Shown piece after piece: positions 48,533 to 60,143 of a DNA stretch of 64,000 nt (the first letter of the stretch is position 1; each line of letters begins with the position of its first letter). This stretch comes from Coprinus comatus (Eukaryota; Basidiomycota; Agaricomycetes; Agaricales; Agaricaceae). The notes beneath the pieces are model-generated. The model worked only from the letters and a program-made list of their open reading frames with translations. It was not told where the DNA came from and ran no database searches. The DNA lies in contig JAWPGT010000001.1 in the NCBI GenBank assembly GCA_034638255.1, forward strand, positions 930,001 to 994,000, read 5' to 3'. The position numbers and the translations under genes were made by a program.

Positions 48533-51500
48533 TCAACATTCTGAAGCGTCAGGGCACAGCCGCAGAATCCTAAACGTCTCCGTATTCTTCTCGCAGAAAT
48601 AGATCTCGTCACCCTTCCTCCCCAAAAATAACACTTCATCTCTTATCTCATTATCAAACTCATAACCAACACCCTGTACACCCAACCCAGACTTCGACAC
48701 CCCCATAGTAGTCTTTTTATGAACTGCCCCAAGACTAGACTTACCACCTTTAGTAGATGATAACGCAGCTATTGATGTTGTCGTGTTGGACGAACATATG
48801 ATTGGAGTTCCAATTTTCCAAACACAAGGGGGTCGACGATTGATGGCGTTCACGGGGGCACTGTAATAAGGTAAAATGGTCCGAGATTGGTCTGCAGGAC
48901 GCAAAAGTGCATCACTCAAGTCAACCGCTTCTAGACCACCTTGACGCATTGCAACTAGAACAGATCGGTCTTTCACATCCAAAGCTTCTATGCGTCGAAT
49001 ATCACCCATTTTTGTACTTGAGACATCAGAATCGTCGAGAGACTCTTCCGAACTCCAGATAAAGCGACCTTTTAATACAGATTTTCCGCGTGCGTCAACA
49101 ATCGCAGTACTGTGACCACCACGAGACGAGAAAAACAAGGCAGGAGGCCCATAATGTTTGGGCTGACATAGAAGAGAGATGGGTGGCAACAGGGGTTTAG
49201 GCTTTGTTTCCGAGATCGTGGCAGGGTAAAGAGATTCTGGAGGATCTTCAAGGCTGGATAGCAAAGGAGCTGGGGTACGGAATGGCTGAGTAGGATCTAC
49301 ACATTGCATCTTGAGATCCCTAAGCAGTGTATATTCTGTTTCACCTTCACGGCGAACAGGAAGGTCCGCAGGAAGCAAATCGTCTCTGTACCAGGCGTGC
49401 ATGAGTGTAGGGCTCCATGGGCCTGATAAACTCGTTATATTCAATCCTTCATGTTCTGAAGATAAAACTTTACCTCGTATGATGCCCCGGGGATCCTTGT
49501 AGTACCATTGAACAGGAGCAACAGGTAAAGGTGCAGGCAATCCAGGGGGTGAAAATTGAGATGAGGATGGTGCCAGGTTTTGTTCTTCTGGCTCATGTTC
49601 ATGTCGATATTCTAGGAAATCGCGATATGTGGGGGGAATAACATAATCATCTGCAATGGAAGCCAGTGGGAATTTGGGTGCAAAGCTTAACTGCTGAAAT
49701 GTGGTATAAGGGCCCATTTGTGCCGTAGCAACAGCCACAAGCTCTTCTTGTGCTGATGTTGTTGTCAGCACAGATTCCTGTTGGTCTGTACGAGAATCAT
49801 CATGAGGGGCGGTAGGATGATCAGACGCCACAAGCGTTGGAGTCGAAGCTCGGTTTTGTCCATCACCTAAAGTGGAGGTAGTAGGTCCAACGGCCACAGA
49901 AACACCAATGCTAACGTTGACATTAGTTTCCTCTTCATTATTCTCACTTTCATTCAGCGGGGTTTCCCCTGCCCGATGTTCTCGTGCTCGTCGACGTGCG
50001 GCCCGTCGTTCAGCCTGTCCGATGCGTACTTCACGAACTCTGACTGTGGCTGGTTCGAGACCAAAGACGTTTTGAGAAAAAACAAGGAAAACCTCAACCA
50101 AATCATCTCCTTGGAGTTGTAATTCAAGAGAGCGCGGTGAATCTGGTAAAATGAAGGTCCTTGAAAGTCCTAGAGCAGTGCGATATGTACCAGCAAACAA
50201 CTCGACTTTTTCCCCGTTTTCACCACAGAGAATTGCAAGGAAACTAGATAAAATCAGAGTTGAAAGCGCACATATCGTAGAACAAAATACCTCTTTTTTG
50301 GTGTCTCAACGGCTTTGATTAGCAAAGCACCTTTAGTACCTGGTAGTTTGACGTATTCTAGCTTTGGAGCAGGAGCTGGAGGAAGTGAATGAGTACTGAA
50401 CCATTTTCCTGAGTCCATATCGATGGATGTCATGGGTTGAGGTAATCGCTCTTCAGATCGTCGGCTGAGAGCATTACTGATAATTCGTGGGATGAAACGT
50501 GACGAGCGTGAAGTCGTAGAGGTTATAGATGTTGCAGAAGATGGAACATGGGGTGTTGTTGATACAGCTGTGGATGGAGGAGATGGTACAGAGGCTATGG
50601 GAAGGGTATTTGCCCGTAGTGAAGAAGACCTTGAAGATTGACCATTTAAATTATTATTAGATGGAGAAAGGTAGTTAGATGATTGTAAATGATTTTGTGA
50701 AGGGGTTGACGCTCTGCTCTGCTCTTGACTGGATGACGAAGAACGTAGCAATACGGACCACCGTCGCCGTCGTGTTTGCTGTGCAAGTGTAGCAGATGTT
50801 CCAAAAGCTTCATGTCCTTCAGAAGATCTTGGACTAGCTGACATTGGCTCGTCAAATACTTGGCTCACAGCGGAAAGCAAGACTGGTTCCTGGGGCTGCA
50901 CAGTTCCAAGGGGTGGTAGCTCGGGTATTCTGCTCTCTAAGAGTGCCTGCGCCAAGCTAATCCTCCCATCTGCCTCATCTTCGTCGTCATCTCCTTCATC
51001 AAAGGTGTTGGCACTAGGCGGAGGGTGGTGGAGTGCTTGGCGCAGGTTGAGCAGAGTGGGAGACGGTTCGGGATTTGGAACGGTGGGGTGACGAGATGCG
51101 GTGAGGTCCAGACTAGATGGTCGTCTTCGACGAGAGCTACTCGTCGATGCGCGTGGCCTACCGGTGGGAGGTGCCTGTGCGATAACAACGCCAGCGGGTG
51201 GGTTTCTGTTAGCAGAAAGCGTCGCACTGGTCCGCTCGTCTAAAGCCTGACTGCCACTAGCAGCAGCGCGGATGTCAATAGCCTCATCGTCACTAGATCC
51301 GGCCCAATCATCTGTCTTTTCGTCTGTACCCCGGGGTCTGAGAGCAGGCTCCTCGGTGGGGTCTACGGCGGTCGTAACCCCAGCGAGGACATTGCTGACC
51401 GAGTTGCCTCGAGCTCGAGCTCTCACAGAGACTGCGGAAGGTTGGTTACGGAGGAAAGGAGAGGGACGATGCTCTACAGGACCTGCGTAAGGTGGAGGCT

Positions 51501-52451
51501 GACCTCTGGGAGGTTCAGAATGAGCAGAAGAGGGCCGCGGTAGCCGGGACTTGCGAGTAGGTGTACGTGCTGGACGAGGGACAAGCGGGGGAGGAGGAAG
51601 TGGAGGAGGCAAGGGTAGATTTCCTTGAGACATCTTACGAAGGACATGGGGTTTTTCGCCCATGGGAGGTGGGGTAGACAAGCTGGCCTTGCGTGCTTTG
51701 TCTTCGATGGGGTCGATGTCGTATTTTAGAGTGACTCTCTTTGCAGCCTCTCTCCGCATGCGTTCGCGTTCTCTGCGGACCTCTACATCTATGCGCCATT
51801 CGATGGCTTTTTTGACTTCCTCGAGAGCATAGACACGGACACCGTCTCTTCGACCTGCGATAGCGACGAGAACACCGCGATGCTCCATGATGACGACACT
51901 CTTGAAGGCGACGCGGCGGACAAGAGCATAGGGCTGGGGTGCTGGGGGAGAAATTAGAGGAAGAACATCGAGACCTTGTGCATGACAGAGGAGAAGGTAA
52001 TGGGGAGCGAGAAAGGCACCACTTGCTGGAGGCGTTGAGAAATGGGATGGACATAGGGCATCTGTAAGAGCTGAGAGAGAAAGACCTAGTTCGTTGAGGG
52101 TGGGAGGGGGGAGGGAGGGGGGAACAGCAACTGGGGCTGGAGTTGGGGAGCCCGGGCGAGAGGGAGGGTCAGGCTGCTCTGGTATTGGATTCTGGGCATT
52201 GCTGGCGGGCGAGTCTCTGCGGCTGATGAGGCTTGTGAAGAAGCCAGAGAGCCTGTTGGACGAGCGGACCTGGCAGAGTGAGACGGAGAGAGATTAGGGG
52301 AAATCTGCAGAAGCCATACCTCGACTGCCGACCGATGTCGTTCCCCGCGTTGGCTGGACGTTGTTGGGGTTACCTGTGGAGATTGTGGTGGTGGTTGTGG
52401 TGGTTGGTGGACGACTGCAGGGAGAGAGTGTACGCTGGCAGCGTCTGACAT
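48533..52451 (-). CDS. Large CNH/beta-propeller-like protein
   Basis: About 1270 residues in only three exons. The N-terminus is Pro/Ser-rich (MSDAASVHSLPAVVHQPPQP). The propeller-like part starts near residue 160 (LSLSALTDALCPSHF, APHYLLLCHAQGLDVLPL, IMEHRGVLVAIAGRRDGVRV) and continues after a long disordered region at SFLAILCGENGEKVELF and RTFILPDSPRSLELQLQGDD. The pieces, split by a disordered insertion, resemble citron-homology (CNH) domains, which bind small GTPases or act in signalling and trafficking. The charged stretch RRERERMRREAAKR may form a helix. The C-terminus has further strand-like text (FRILRLCPDASEC). I judge CNH likely, not certain. The start is 76 bases from the D2HGDH-type gene on the other strand. 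Confidence 0.6.
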
Positions 52452-52527
52452 GGCTTCAGGCTTTTTGAGCATCAGACAGTCATGGAGGACAGGCTCAGAA
52501 CGGCTTTCCCACGGCCTTCTCCTTCGC
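52452..52527. promoter_or_regulatory. Compact 76-base divergent promoter
   Basis: Only 76 bases separate the start codons of the CNH-like gene and the D-2-hydroxyglutarate dehydrogenase gene, so both transcripts must start within or across each other. If the dehydrogenase used the upstream ATG at 52450 the two coding regions would overlap by 2 bases. Confidence 0.55.
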
Positions 52528-54345
52528 ATGTCCATGTTCGCCCCACGTCTCCTTCCCATAAGGCGCTATACCACAGCTGCAACTTCTCTCACTGCAAACG
52601 ATCTGGCCCACTTTGCTACAATTCTGCCCCACTCCGCTATCCTATCCACCTTCAATCATGCCTCAAATGACGACCTCGCAACCTTCAACTCAGACTGGAT
52701 GGGCCGCTTCCACGGCTCATCTTCCACTGTACTAAAGCCAAAGACCACAAAGCAAGTCAGTGACATCCTCAAGTACTGCAACAAACGCAGAATCCCTGTA
52801 GTCCCCCAGGGAGGCAACACGGGTCTCGTCGGAGGAAGTGTCCCCGTCAAGGACGAGCTCATTCTCTCACTCAATAACATGAACACAGTCAGAAGCTTCG
52901 ACCCCATTTCTGGCATGTTCATTGCTACCGTATTCCGGTAGCATACTCATATCCTCACAGGTGTTCTTGTGGCAGATGCTGGATGCGTCCTTCAATCTCT
53001 GACTGATTATGTCGCCCCGCATAACCATATCATGCCTATTGATCTCGGTGCCAAGGGAAGGTATGTTCAATCTCCCACTCATATCTCATATACATTCAAC
53101 CAACCACACACCCATCTCTAGCTGTCAGATTGGCGGCAATGTCTCTACTAATGCCGGAGGTCTCCGGCTGCTCCGCTACGGTTCTCTTCATGGAACCGTC
53201 CTTGGGCTCGAGGTAGTCCTGCCAGACGGTACTATTCTTGACCAGTTAACCACTCTCCGCAAGGACAACACTGGTCAGCATACCCTTCAATCCAACCCAC
53301 ATTCTATTTTTTCATCATTATTTTTAGGTTATGACATCAAACAACTCTTTATTGGTGCAGAGGGTACCCTCGGTGTCATTACCGGTGTTTCCATCTTGAC
53401 CCCACCAGCACCCCAGGCCTCTAACAATGTTATTCTTGCCCTGCCTTCTTTCAAGAATGTTCTTCCGCTCTACCAGACTGTCAAGCGCCAGTTATCCGAG
53501 ATTCTCTCTGCCTTTGAATTTATTGATCGCACAGCTTATGACCTCGCTGTCAAACATGGCCAAGGTCGTGCGCTTAGCGATAATGAAGTAGAAGGTGCAG
53601 AGTGTTTTGTCCTCGTCGAGACCAGTGGTGGCAAGCGTGAACACGATGAAGAGGTGACTGGCCAATGGCATCTGTTCCATTGGTAATTCCACTCACACTT
53701 CGTCAGAAATTAGAAACTCTTCTCGAATATTTGCTCGAAGCCGAAGCCCCTTTAATCAATACCGGTGTACTCTCACAGTCTCCTGCCCAGTTCTCTTCTC
53801 TATGGGCGCTCCGCGAAGGTGTCACAGAAGCCGTTTCAAAAGAAGGAAAAGCATACAAATACGATATCTCCGTGCCACTCTCTTCATTCAAAGATGTTGT
53901 TGACAATACCCGAGAGCACCTGAAGTCAAAGGGCTTACTCCACGACAAAGCAGTTAAACATGTCTTGGGCTATGGTCATGTGGGCGATGGTATGTGATAC
54001 CCACACGTTGATCCATGCGCTATTAATATTTGGTTTCTAGGTAACCTCCATCTCAATATAGTAGCTGACTCGTATCTTCCTGAGATCCAAGATGCTCTTG
54101 AGCCGTATATTTACGAGGTTGTTGGTATGTTCCTCCCATGTATTTTAATCTTCCATAGCAGATAGTAATAATGCCGTTTCTCAGCTTCCCATCGTGGTTC
54201 TGTATCCGCGGAGCATGGAATTGGTTACCAAAAAACTCATGCGCTTCATTACTCAAAAGACCAGGTCAGTATCGACCTTATGAGAAAGATCAAGGCCATA
54301 TTCGATCCTAACGGTATCATGAATCCTGGTAAAGTACTCGAGTAG
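52528..54345 (+). CDS. D-2-hydroxyglutarate dehydrogenase (Dld2/D2HGDH type), mitochondrial
   Basis: FAD enzyme oxidising D-2-hydroxyglutarate (or D-lactate) to the keto acid. The start [20 protein letters not shown] is a good mitochondrial presequence. FAD-binding: [24 protein letters not shown] type join, [39 protein letters not shown]. The FAD-oxidase C-terminal half contains [28 protein letters not shown], the metal/substrate region [14 protein letters not shown], and [14 protein letters not shown], ending MNPGKVLE. About seven introns, one GC-AG (52913-52960). The wording is closer to D2HGDH than to D-lactate dehydrogenases. Stop TAG at 54343-54345. Confidence 0.9.
52913..52960 (+). other. 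GC-AG intron in the D2HGDH gene
   Basis: Donor TTCTG|GCATGT, acceptor CTCACAG, 48 bases. It joins FDPIS to [12 protein letters not shown], as in the family. Every GT donor nearby breaks the frame. Confidence 0.8.
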
Positions 54346-54466
54346 TTTGATTTACCTTAGTACGCAATGTATTCAAGTACTAAAAAAAACTCTCGAAGAG
54401 AGGTGCTGCTTAATCTATTTTTCAATCTTTGGGTCATGTGATTATCTTTTGTTGATGTAAGCCCCT

Positions 54467-54482
54467 GGTTAGCCCTAACCCT
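54467..54482. promoter_or_regulatory. Telomere-repeat dyad upstream of RAP1-like gene
   Basis: GGTTAGCCCTAACCCT, 57-72 bases before the RAP1 start. GGTTAG and CTAACC form a perfect 6-base inverted repeat around CC. CCCTAACCCT is one and a half units of the (CCCTAA)n telomere repeat used by basidiomycetes. Function is inference. Confidence 0.55.
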
Positions 54483-54538
54483 TTGTTTGGGTTCTCTTAA
54501 CAACCTCTCAACCTCAACCTTAATCTCGGGGCAATATC

Positions 54539-56685
54539 ATGGTAAATTGACCTTGCTTTTTAAATCACCGAACGTGTGCATATACATATATCGTTCTTTT
54601 TAGCCCATTTTTCAAGATAATAATGGTCTTGCTGTCAAGTTCTTTATTCAGAAAGATATCCCTCAAGAAATACAAGCTGAACTATGTGAGACAATAACTG
54701 TGAGTTCTCCCCACACGCACGCACACACATGCACACACATTATAATATTTCCATCAATGCTAATGCTGGATGATTCTTTTGTGTTACTAAAAGTCATTAG
54801 GAGGTCGCGTAGAAGTTAAAGTCCCAAGACAAGGATTCATACTAGTTCAATCTGGAACAGCAGAAGAAGAACGTTTACGACAATGTTGGATTATACCTGA
54901 TCGACCTGAAAGGTTTATTGTTCCATATACCTATATTGAAGCTTGTAAAATTGCAGGAATGCAATTAAAACAGATATTCATGGAAGGAGGGTTACCTATT
55001 CCTATGCATATACATCCAAGTATTGCAAATCCGAATGCTAGAGCTGCGTTAGCTTCCAGGATTGTGGTGAATTATTTATTTTATTACTTCGATTTGGGTT
55101 TGAAAACTAAGTAAATGTTGTTCTTTTTTCTATTGTAGCATTCAGGTGGTGATCCGAATTCTTCAATTCAAAACGCAAGAGTAATATTAGCAGACCCAAA
55201 CACCGAAGTTTTTCATCATCTCATTAAAACATATCAAACTACACCCAATAAACATATAGAATCCTATCTTTGGGTGAAGAAATGTATCGAAAAGGGATCT
55301 TTGGTTTATACACCTGTTATATATAAAAACCCGGGTGGTCGTAGACCAGGTGAAGAGTGAGTTTTTCATTTATTTTTTTATTCTTGAATCACTTTTAAAG
55401 CTCACTATATATTTTAGACGAACGCAGTTTACAGAGGAAGATGAACGACATTTATGTCAATGGATTGCACAAAAGATTCCGTATAAAGAAACTGGTGGAA
55501 GAACTGGAAACCGATTGTATCAACAACTTTGTGAACAAGTTCAGTGTTTTTATGTCCGTAATTAAAGAAAGAAAAGAAAGCTGACCTGTGTTAGTCTGAC
55601 CCCGAATACAATTGGGTATCACGACATACATGGCAATCCTGGAGAGAACGATATAAGAAAAACGCAGCAAGATTAGACGTTTTAATAGCCAGGATGGTTG
55701 AAGAACAACGCCCAGCTCAAGGTCAACAAGGACAATATGGATATGTTCGTCAACCTGAAGAAAAACCTAAACGACAACGTAAAAAAAGAGGCCCAGAATC
55801 AGAATCAGGAACAGGATTAGGATTAGGGCCTGGAGGAATAACAATATCAATGGGAATTGAGATGGGAGGAAATGGTGATGATAGTAATGGTGATGATGAA
55901 TTGGCGAATAGCGCTGAAGATTTGGCTCAACTATCAGTTATGCCCCCACCTGCACAATCAAATATCCACCATATATCACATCCTCATCATCCACCTATGA
56001 TGAATTTACAACAACCTCCACCCCAATTTCATACTATGGTGCCACCACAACTCCCTCATTCATATCCTAGTTTACTCCCTTCACATACTCATACACCTCT
56101 TTCAATACCTCCTCCCCCTCATATCCCCACAAATGCAAATGGAAGTCCAGCAGAAGAAGAGATGGAAATGGAAGATACAGAAGAAACTGAATGGCCAGTT
56201 AGAGTAGGTAATGAACCTCCGCCTAATTGGGCTAAACGAAAAGCAGAAGTGGAACTTGAAGAAACTGAAGCTGAAGGTGCTGAAGAAGATTCTCATGATT
56301 CAAAGCGCCATAAACTAAAGTATGATATTTCTGGCTGTCTTTATTTTTGTTTCTGATGTTTTTATCTTTATTTTGCAGTGAAGGTCCATTACAAGACATA
56401 CCCCCGATATCCCAAGTACCCTCACATTTACCTTCACATCGGCCGCCGTCACAACCACCAACATTCAATCCCTCAGCATTAGTTGATTTCGCCAACATTC
56501 ACATGCAAGTACATGTAATAGATCAGAATCTTCAAGCCATAGCAAAGGATTATCGATTCACACTTGAAGAGGTTCAAGAATTCTATGATAAATGTGGCGA
56601 AATGAGCAGGACAAGAAAACGTTTCCAGAAAATGAGAGAAATGCTTTCGGAAAGGTTTGGTGACGGTGATGAAGTTGAAGAATAA
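54539..56685 (+). CDS. RAP1: Rap1-type telomere protein (BRCT plus Rap1 Myb domain)
   Basis: Exon 1 is only the ATG (54539-54541), followed by a 62-base intron. Exon 2 begins PIFQDNNGLAVKFFIQ, a BRCT-like start, then SLGGRVEVKVPRQGFILVQ, RFIVPYTYIEACKIAG and TYQTTPNKHIESYLWVKKCI. The Rap1 Myb-like domain follows: TQFTEEDERHLCQWIAQKI, GGRTGNRLYQQLCEQ, spliced to DPEYNWVSRHTWQSWRERYK. A basic patch (KPKRQRKKRG), a His/Pro-rich linker, acidic stretches and a helical end (IAKDYRFTLEEVQEFYDKCG) complete it, the last possibly a Rap1 C-terminal domain. Rap1 works in shelterin-like complexes in fission yeast and mammals. About 595 residues, about six introns. The BRCT plus Rap1-Myb order makes the call firm. 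Confidence 0.85.
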
Positions 56686-56793
56686 ATAAAAAGTTTGCGC
56701 GAGACCGGGCTGCAGTGTTTTTTATTTTATTTTATTGGAGTTAATTATCAAGCATCAAAATATCTTATTTATACATATACCCAAGGAGTCCCA

Positions 56794-58388
56794 TTAAGCG
56801 ATATCATACTCAGTCAGTAACTTATAGTCTGCCGCTCGCGCAGGGGCTGAAGGACTATCAAATGGCTTTTTTCGTCTGAAACAGGAACAGAACAACCGCA
56901 TAAGTACAAGACATGAGCAATCAGAAAAGGGATGTTTAACCGTACTTTTCACCTGCTGCAGCTGAAGGGAAAGATCCGAAAAGGTCAGGATGTTTGGGTA
57001 ACGGTGATTCACTGTCATTTATTTAATGCCATGGACTTGCTTAAAAGAAATGCATTGAAAGAAAAACTGACGTGAAATAGGGATGCTGCAACGCTTCTTC
57101 GGCGGTAATTCTCCTTTCAGGATCGTACGTCAAAAACGACATCAACAGATCTATTCCGGCTGTCGACAAATGCGGGAATCTTGAACGAAAAACGGGAGGC
57201 TGTGGAGAAGGAAGCGTGATGGTTTTAGAGTTTGGAAGATTAAAGTACTCTGGCCAATTGTTTTTAGTTGGTGGACCAAGGAGTTTGAATATCATAGATA
57301 AGAGTTCGATTTCGCCTTTAGCTTGGAATAGAGGTTCTTTGAGGAGAAGTTCGGCGAATATACAACCTACAGACCACATGTCGATTGCGGTTGAGTAGGT
57401 TTTTGCGCCGAGTAGAATTTCTGGAGCTCTGAACATAGATCAGTTAAGTTCCACGTATTGGCTATGAAATAAAAGAGAAACTGACCGATACCATAAAGTA
57501 ACAACTAGTTGGGTCATCCCACCAACACCGATGGGATCACCGTACCTCCTCGCCAATCCGAAATCTGCGACCTTGATCGTTCCCCGGTTGTTCATCAAGA
57601 GATTACTAGTCTTGAGGTCACGGTGAAGTATCCAATTTGAATGACAGTGATGCACAGCAGATAGAAGCTGCAACATCAACGTCTTTACTTCAGATTGTAA
57701 GAATGGCGCAGGCATATTCGTGAGCAAAGTCTTGAGGTCGTGTTCAATAAAGTCCATCACAACGAATACTCTTTGGTATATCCCAAACGCATAGTTAATT
57801 TCGCCATTGGTCCGGGTTGGAGTTTCGAGTAAAGTGCAGAGAAATGTATATATATCATATTTTGAAGCAAAGGTGGTGGTGATTTATACAGGTGGATCTA
57901 GAAAATATCAAAAAAGTCGGCACGCACTGTGTCAAGGTGTCCCCGACGACAACCTCTCGAATACCGACGACATTTTCATGTCGACAGGACATTAGCGAGT
58001 AAACTTCTCTCAGTGCGGTTATGGGGAACCCATTTTTCTCTTCATCGAGTTTGAGTTTCTTGAGCGCAACAATGTCTCCGGTTGTTTTGTCCCTCGCACG
58101 GAAGACGACACCGTAAGAGCCTTCTTCGATTTGGTTGAGTCTTTCGTAGCAATATACCGACCTCGATGGTACGATTGGTGGGTGTCTAGTGCGTGGTGGA
58201 ACATAGACGCTGGACGTGTAGCGGGGCGGGGTTGGAGGTGTTAGGGACCTTTCTGAGATGGCAGATCGATGGGTATATTTTGTTTTTGGACGCTTTTTTG
58301 GGATGGGAATGTGTGTGGGCGCACTTAAGTCTTCATCTTGGTCTTCATCCCATTTCGACCGTTTTCGTGACCAAGCAGAGTCAGACAT
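56794..58388 (-). CDS. CDK11-type cyclin-dependent kinase (PITSLRE family)
   Basis: The N-terminal part is charged and proline-rich ([20 protein letters not shown]) before the kinase domain: [116 protein letters not shown]. The tail [14 protein letters not shown] is characteristic of CDK11, which links splicing and transcription in the nucleus. The signature helix reads PITALRE, not PITSLRE; PITALRE is the CDK9 name motif, yet the rest fits CDK11. One intron (57771-57927) is 157 bases, unusually long here. Stop TAA at 56794-56796; start at 58388. Confidence 0.87.
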
Positions 58389-58430
58389 TGCGTGGTTCGG
58401 TCCAAACCAGTAACAATTATTTATATCTAT

Positions 58431-59976
58431 CTAATCACGTGTCCCTCTACGAACTCCCTCGTCCAGGCACTTTAGCAGATGTTCCTTCGTCTCTCCAGTG
58501 TTCCACCTTCCATACCGTTCTTCCACCCCAACACCCTCTATGAATGGCTGCACGCAAATCTTCGCTATTGATGCAAATAGGTCCTCGAGGATCCATGTTA
58601 GACGCGGTCCCGTCAACTCAATGGCCGGCTCAGAATTGACTTCTAGAATCTTAACCCGGAACGGTGAGTCTTCTGAAGGGAGGTAGTCCACAAGGAAGTC
58701 AATTCCGTAAAGTTCGAATGCATTTTCAAGAGGCTGGTTCCAGCATTCAGCCAAGAAGTCGGGTATTAAAAAGAGGATATACCTGGAAATGGATTGGCAT
58801 CTGTACAACTGCCCGGAAGGTTTCTGCAAGAACCGTTTTCATTTGATTCAATATGTTCATTTTATCGTCTCCTGTGAACGTCTTCCCTGCAGCACCATCA
58901 TTGCGGATGTGGCACCCAACGAGTTCGTCAAACAACCTAACACCCTCTTCACCTTGACTTGTTTGTAGAGAAGTATTAGTGAGATGAGCCGCGAGATCTA
59001 TGGGCTGTGATTCATCCTCGCTTTGGCTACCGAGTCCAGGGTTTGTATATGGGACCGAACAGAAAAGTGCCAGAATGCGGTCGTAGAGGTACAATTGCAG
59101 AGCACCAGAAGCAACACAGTAAGCTCTCAAATGGAACTAGGCCCTTACTTCAGAGAAAATAACAAAGCAAAACTGGGGAAGCTGACTTTGTAGCCTCGTA
59201 ACTGGTCGACATCTTGGCGTGATCCACCATTCAGAGGTATTTCATGGGGGTCGAAAAGCAAAGGTGTCATAACATATTCCTAAACAAGACAGTGGGTATG
59301 AGGAGAGGTATTCAGGCCAAAACGACTTGGATTTAACCTGGATGACAAAATGACGTAGTTGCGAAGTGACGACGGCAGTGGAATTAGGTGCCTCCTCATC
59401 ATCATCGTCCGAGAGTTCAAATTCCTCAAAGATCTGTTCGAGTGATTCTTTGGTGTTGAAGAGCCGAATTCCCATTCCACGATCGGTCATTCCACTACGA
59501 ATCGTTTGACAAACCAACAAAGCAATGAGAAGGAAGGAGACTGCTCACGGTTTCAGGATCCACCACCTTTCTGGGTTATTGTCCAGAACACCACTCAGTT
59601 CATAAAGTTCATCTGCCCATTTCTCATCTAGCTCGTCGGCAAAAGCAACGTCAATATCGAAAGTTTGTGGACAGGCGGTCCTGAGAATAGATGCTGGATA
59701 TTTAGTGAGGTAGGAGTGTATTGAATAAGAAAGGTAGTGCTTCCTAATAAGTGCTTTTCTAAAAGTGTAGCTTGACGCCAGAACGGAGTTTCTGCGGATG
59801 TTCGTTAGTTCATGGTCCATATCATCGTATGTTGACCATTGTATTAGACGGCCATCTTTTTTCTTGTTTTCGAGTACGGAGACAATGTCAAGCTCTTGTT
59901 CCAGCTGTCCGAGGGCCCTGAGGACCAGGCGGTTTGTGAGGGGCGCCAATGGCCAGGAAACGAGCGCAGTGATCAT
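58431..59976 (-). CDS. Tubulin-tyrosine-ligase-fold protein (Pby1-like)
   Basis: The start MITALVSWPLAPLTNRLVL matches fungal TTL-family proteins, which start with a 'VSWP(S/L)APLT' block. The ATP-grasp part follows: WADELYELSGVLDNNPERWWILKP, GMTDRGMGIRLFNTKES, HLRAYCVASGALQLYLYDRI, and AAHLTNTSLQ, then YGIDFLVDYL, VKILEVNSEPAIEL (metal-binding Asn/Glu), TWILEDLF. TTL folds ligate amino acids to proteins; yeast Pby1 is a P-body protein. The substrate here is unknown. About seven introns. The stop TAG at 58431-58433 is only 42 bases from the CDK11 start (58388). Confidence 0.85.
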
Positions 59977-60122
59977 TAGCAGGAGAAAGTGATTAGATGT
60001 ATGTGACAGAAGAGTCCACCAGTGCACGTGGGATGACAAAGTGAATGTGTGACAGGTACTGAATACCTCTGTGATTTCGTGTGGTGATCGTTTCTAGCAG
60101 ATGCACCCTTGACTTCTCATGC

Positions 60123-60142
60123 TCGTCGTCGTCGTCGTCGTC
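60123..60142. repeat. (TCG)n trinucleotide repeat in the MMM1 5' leader
   Basis: About six TCG units directly upstream of the MMM1 start codon. If translated from an upstream start they would make a Ser run; more likely non-coding leader. Confidence 0.7.
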
Positions 60143-60143
60143 C

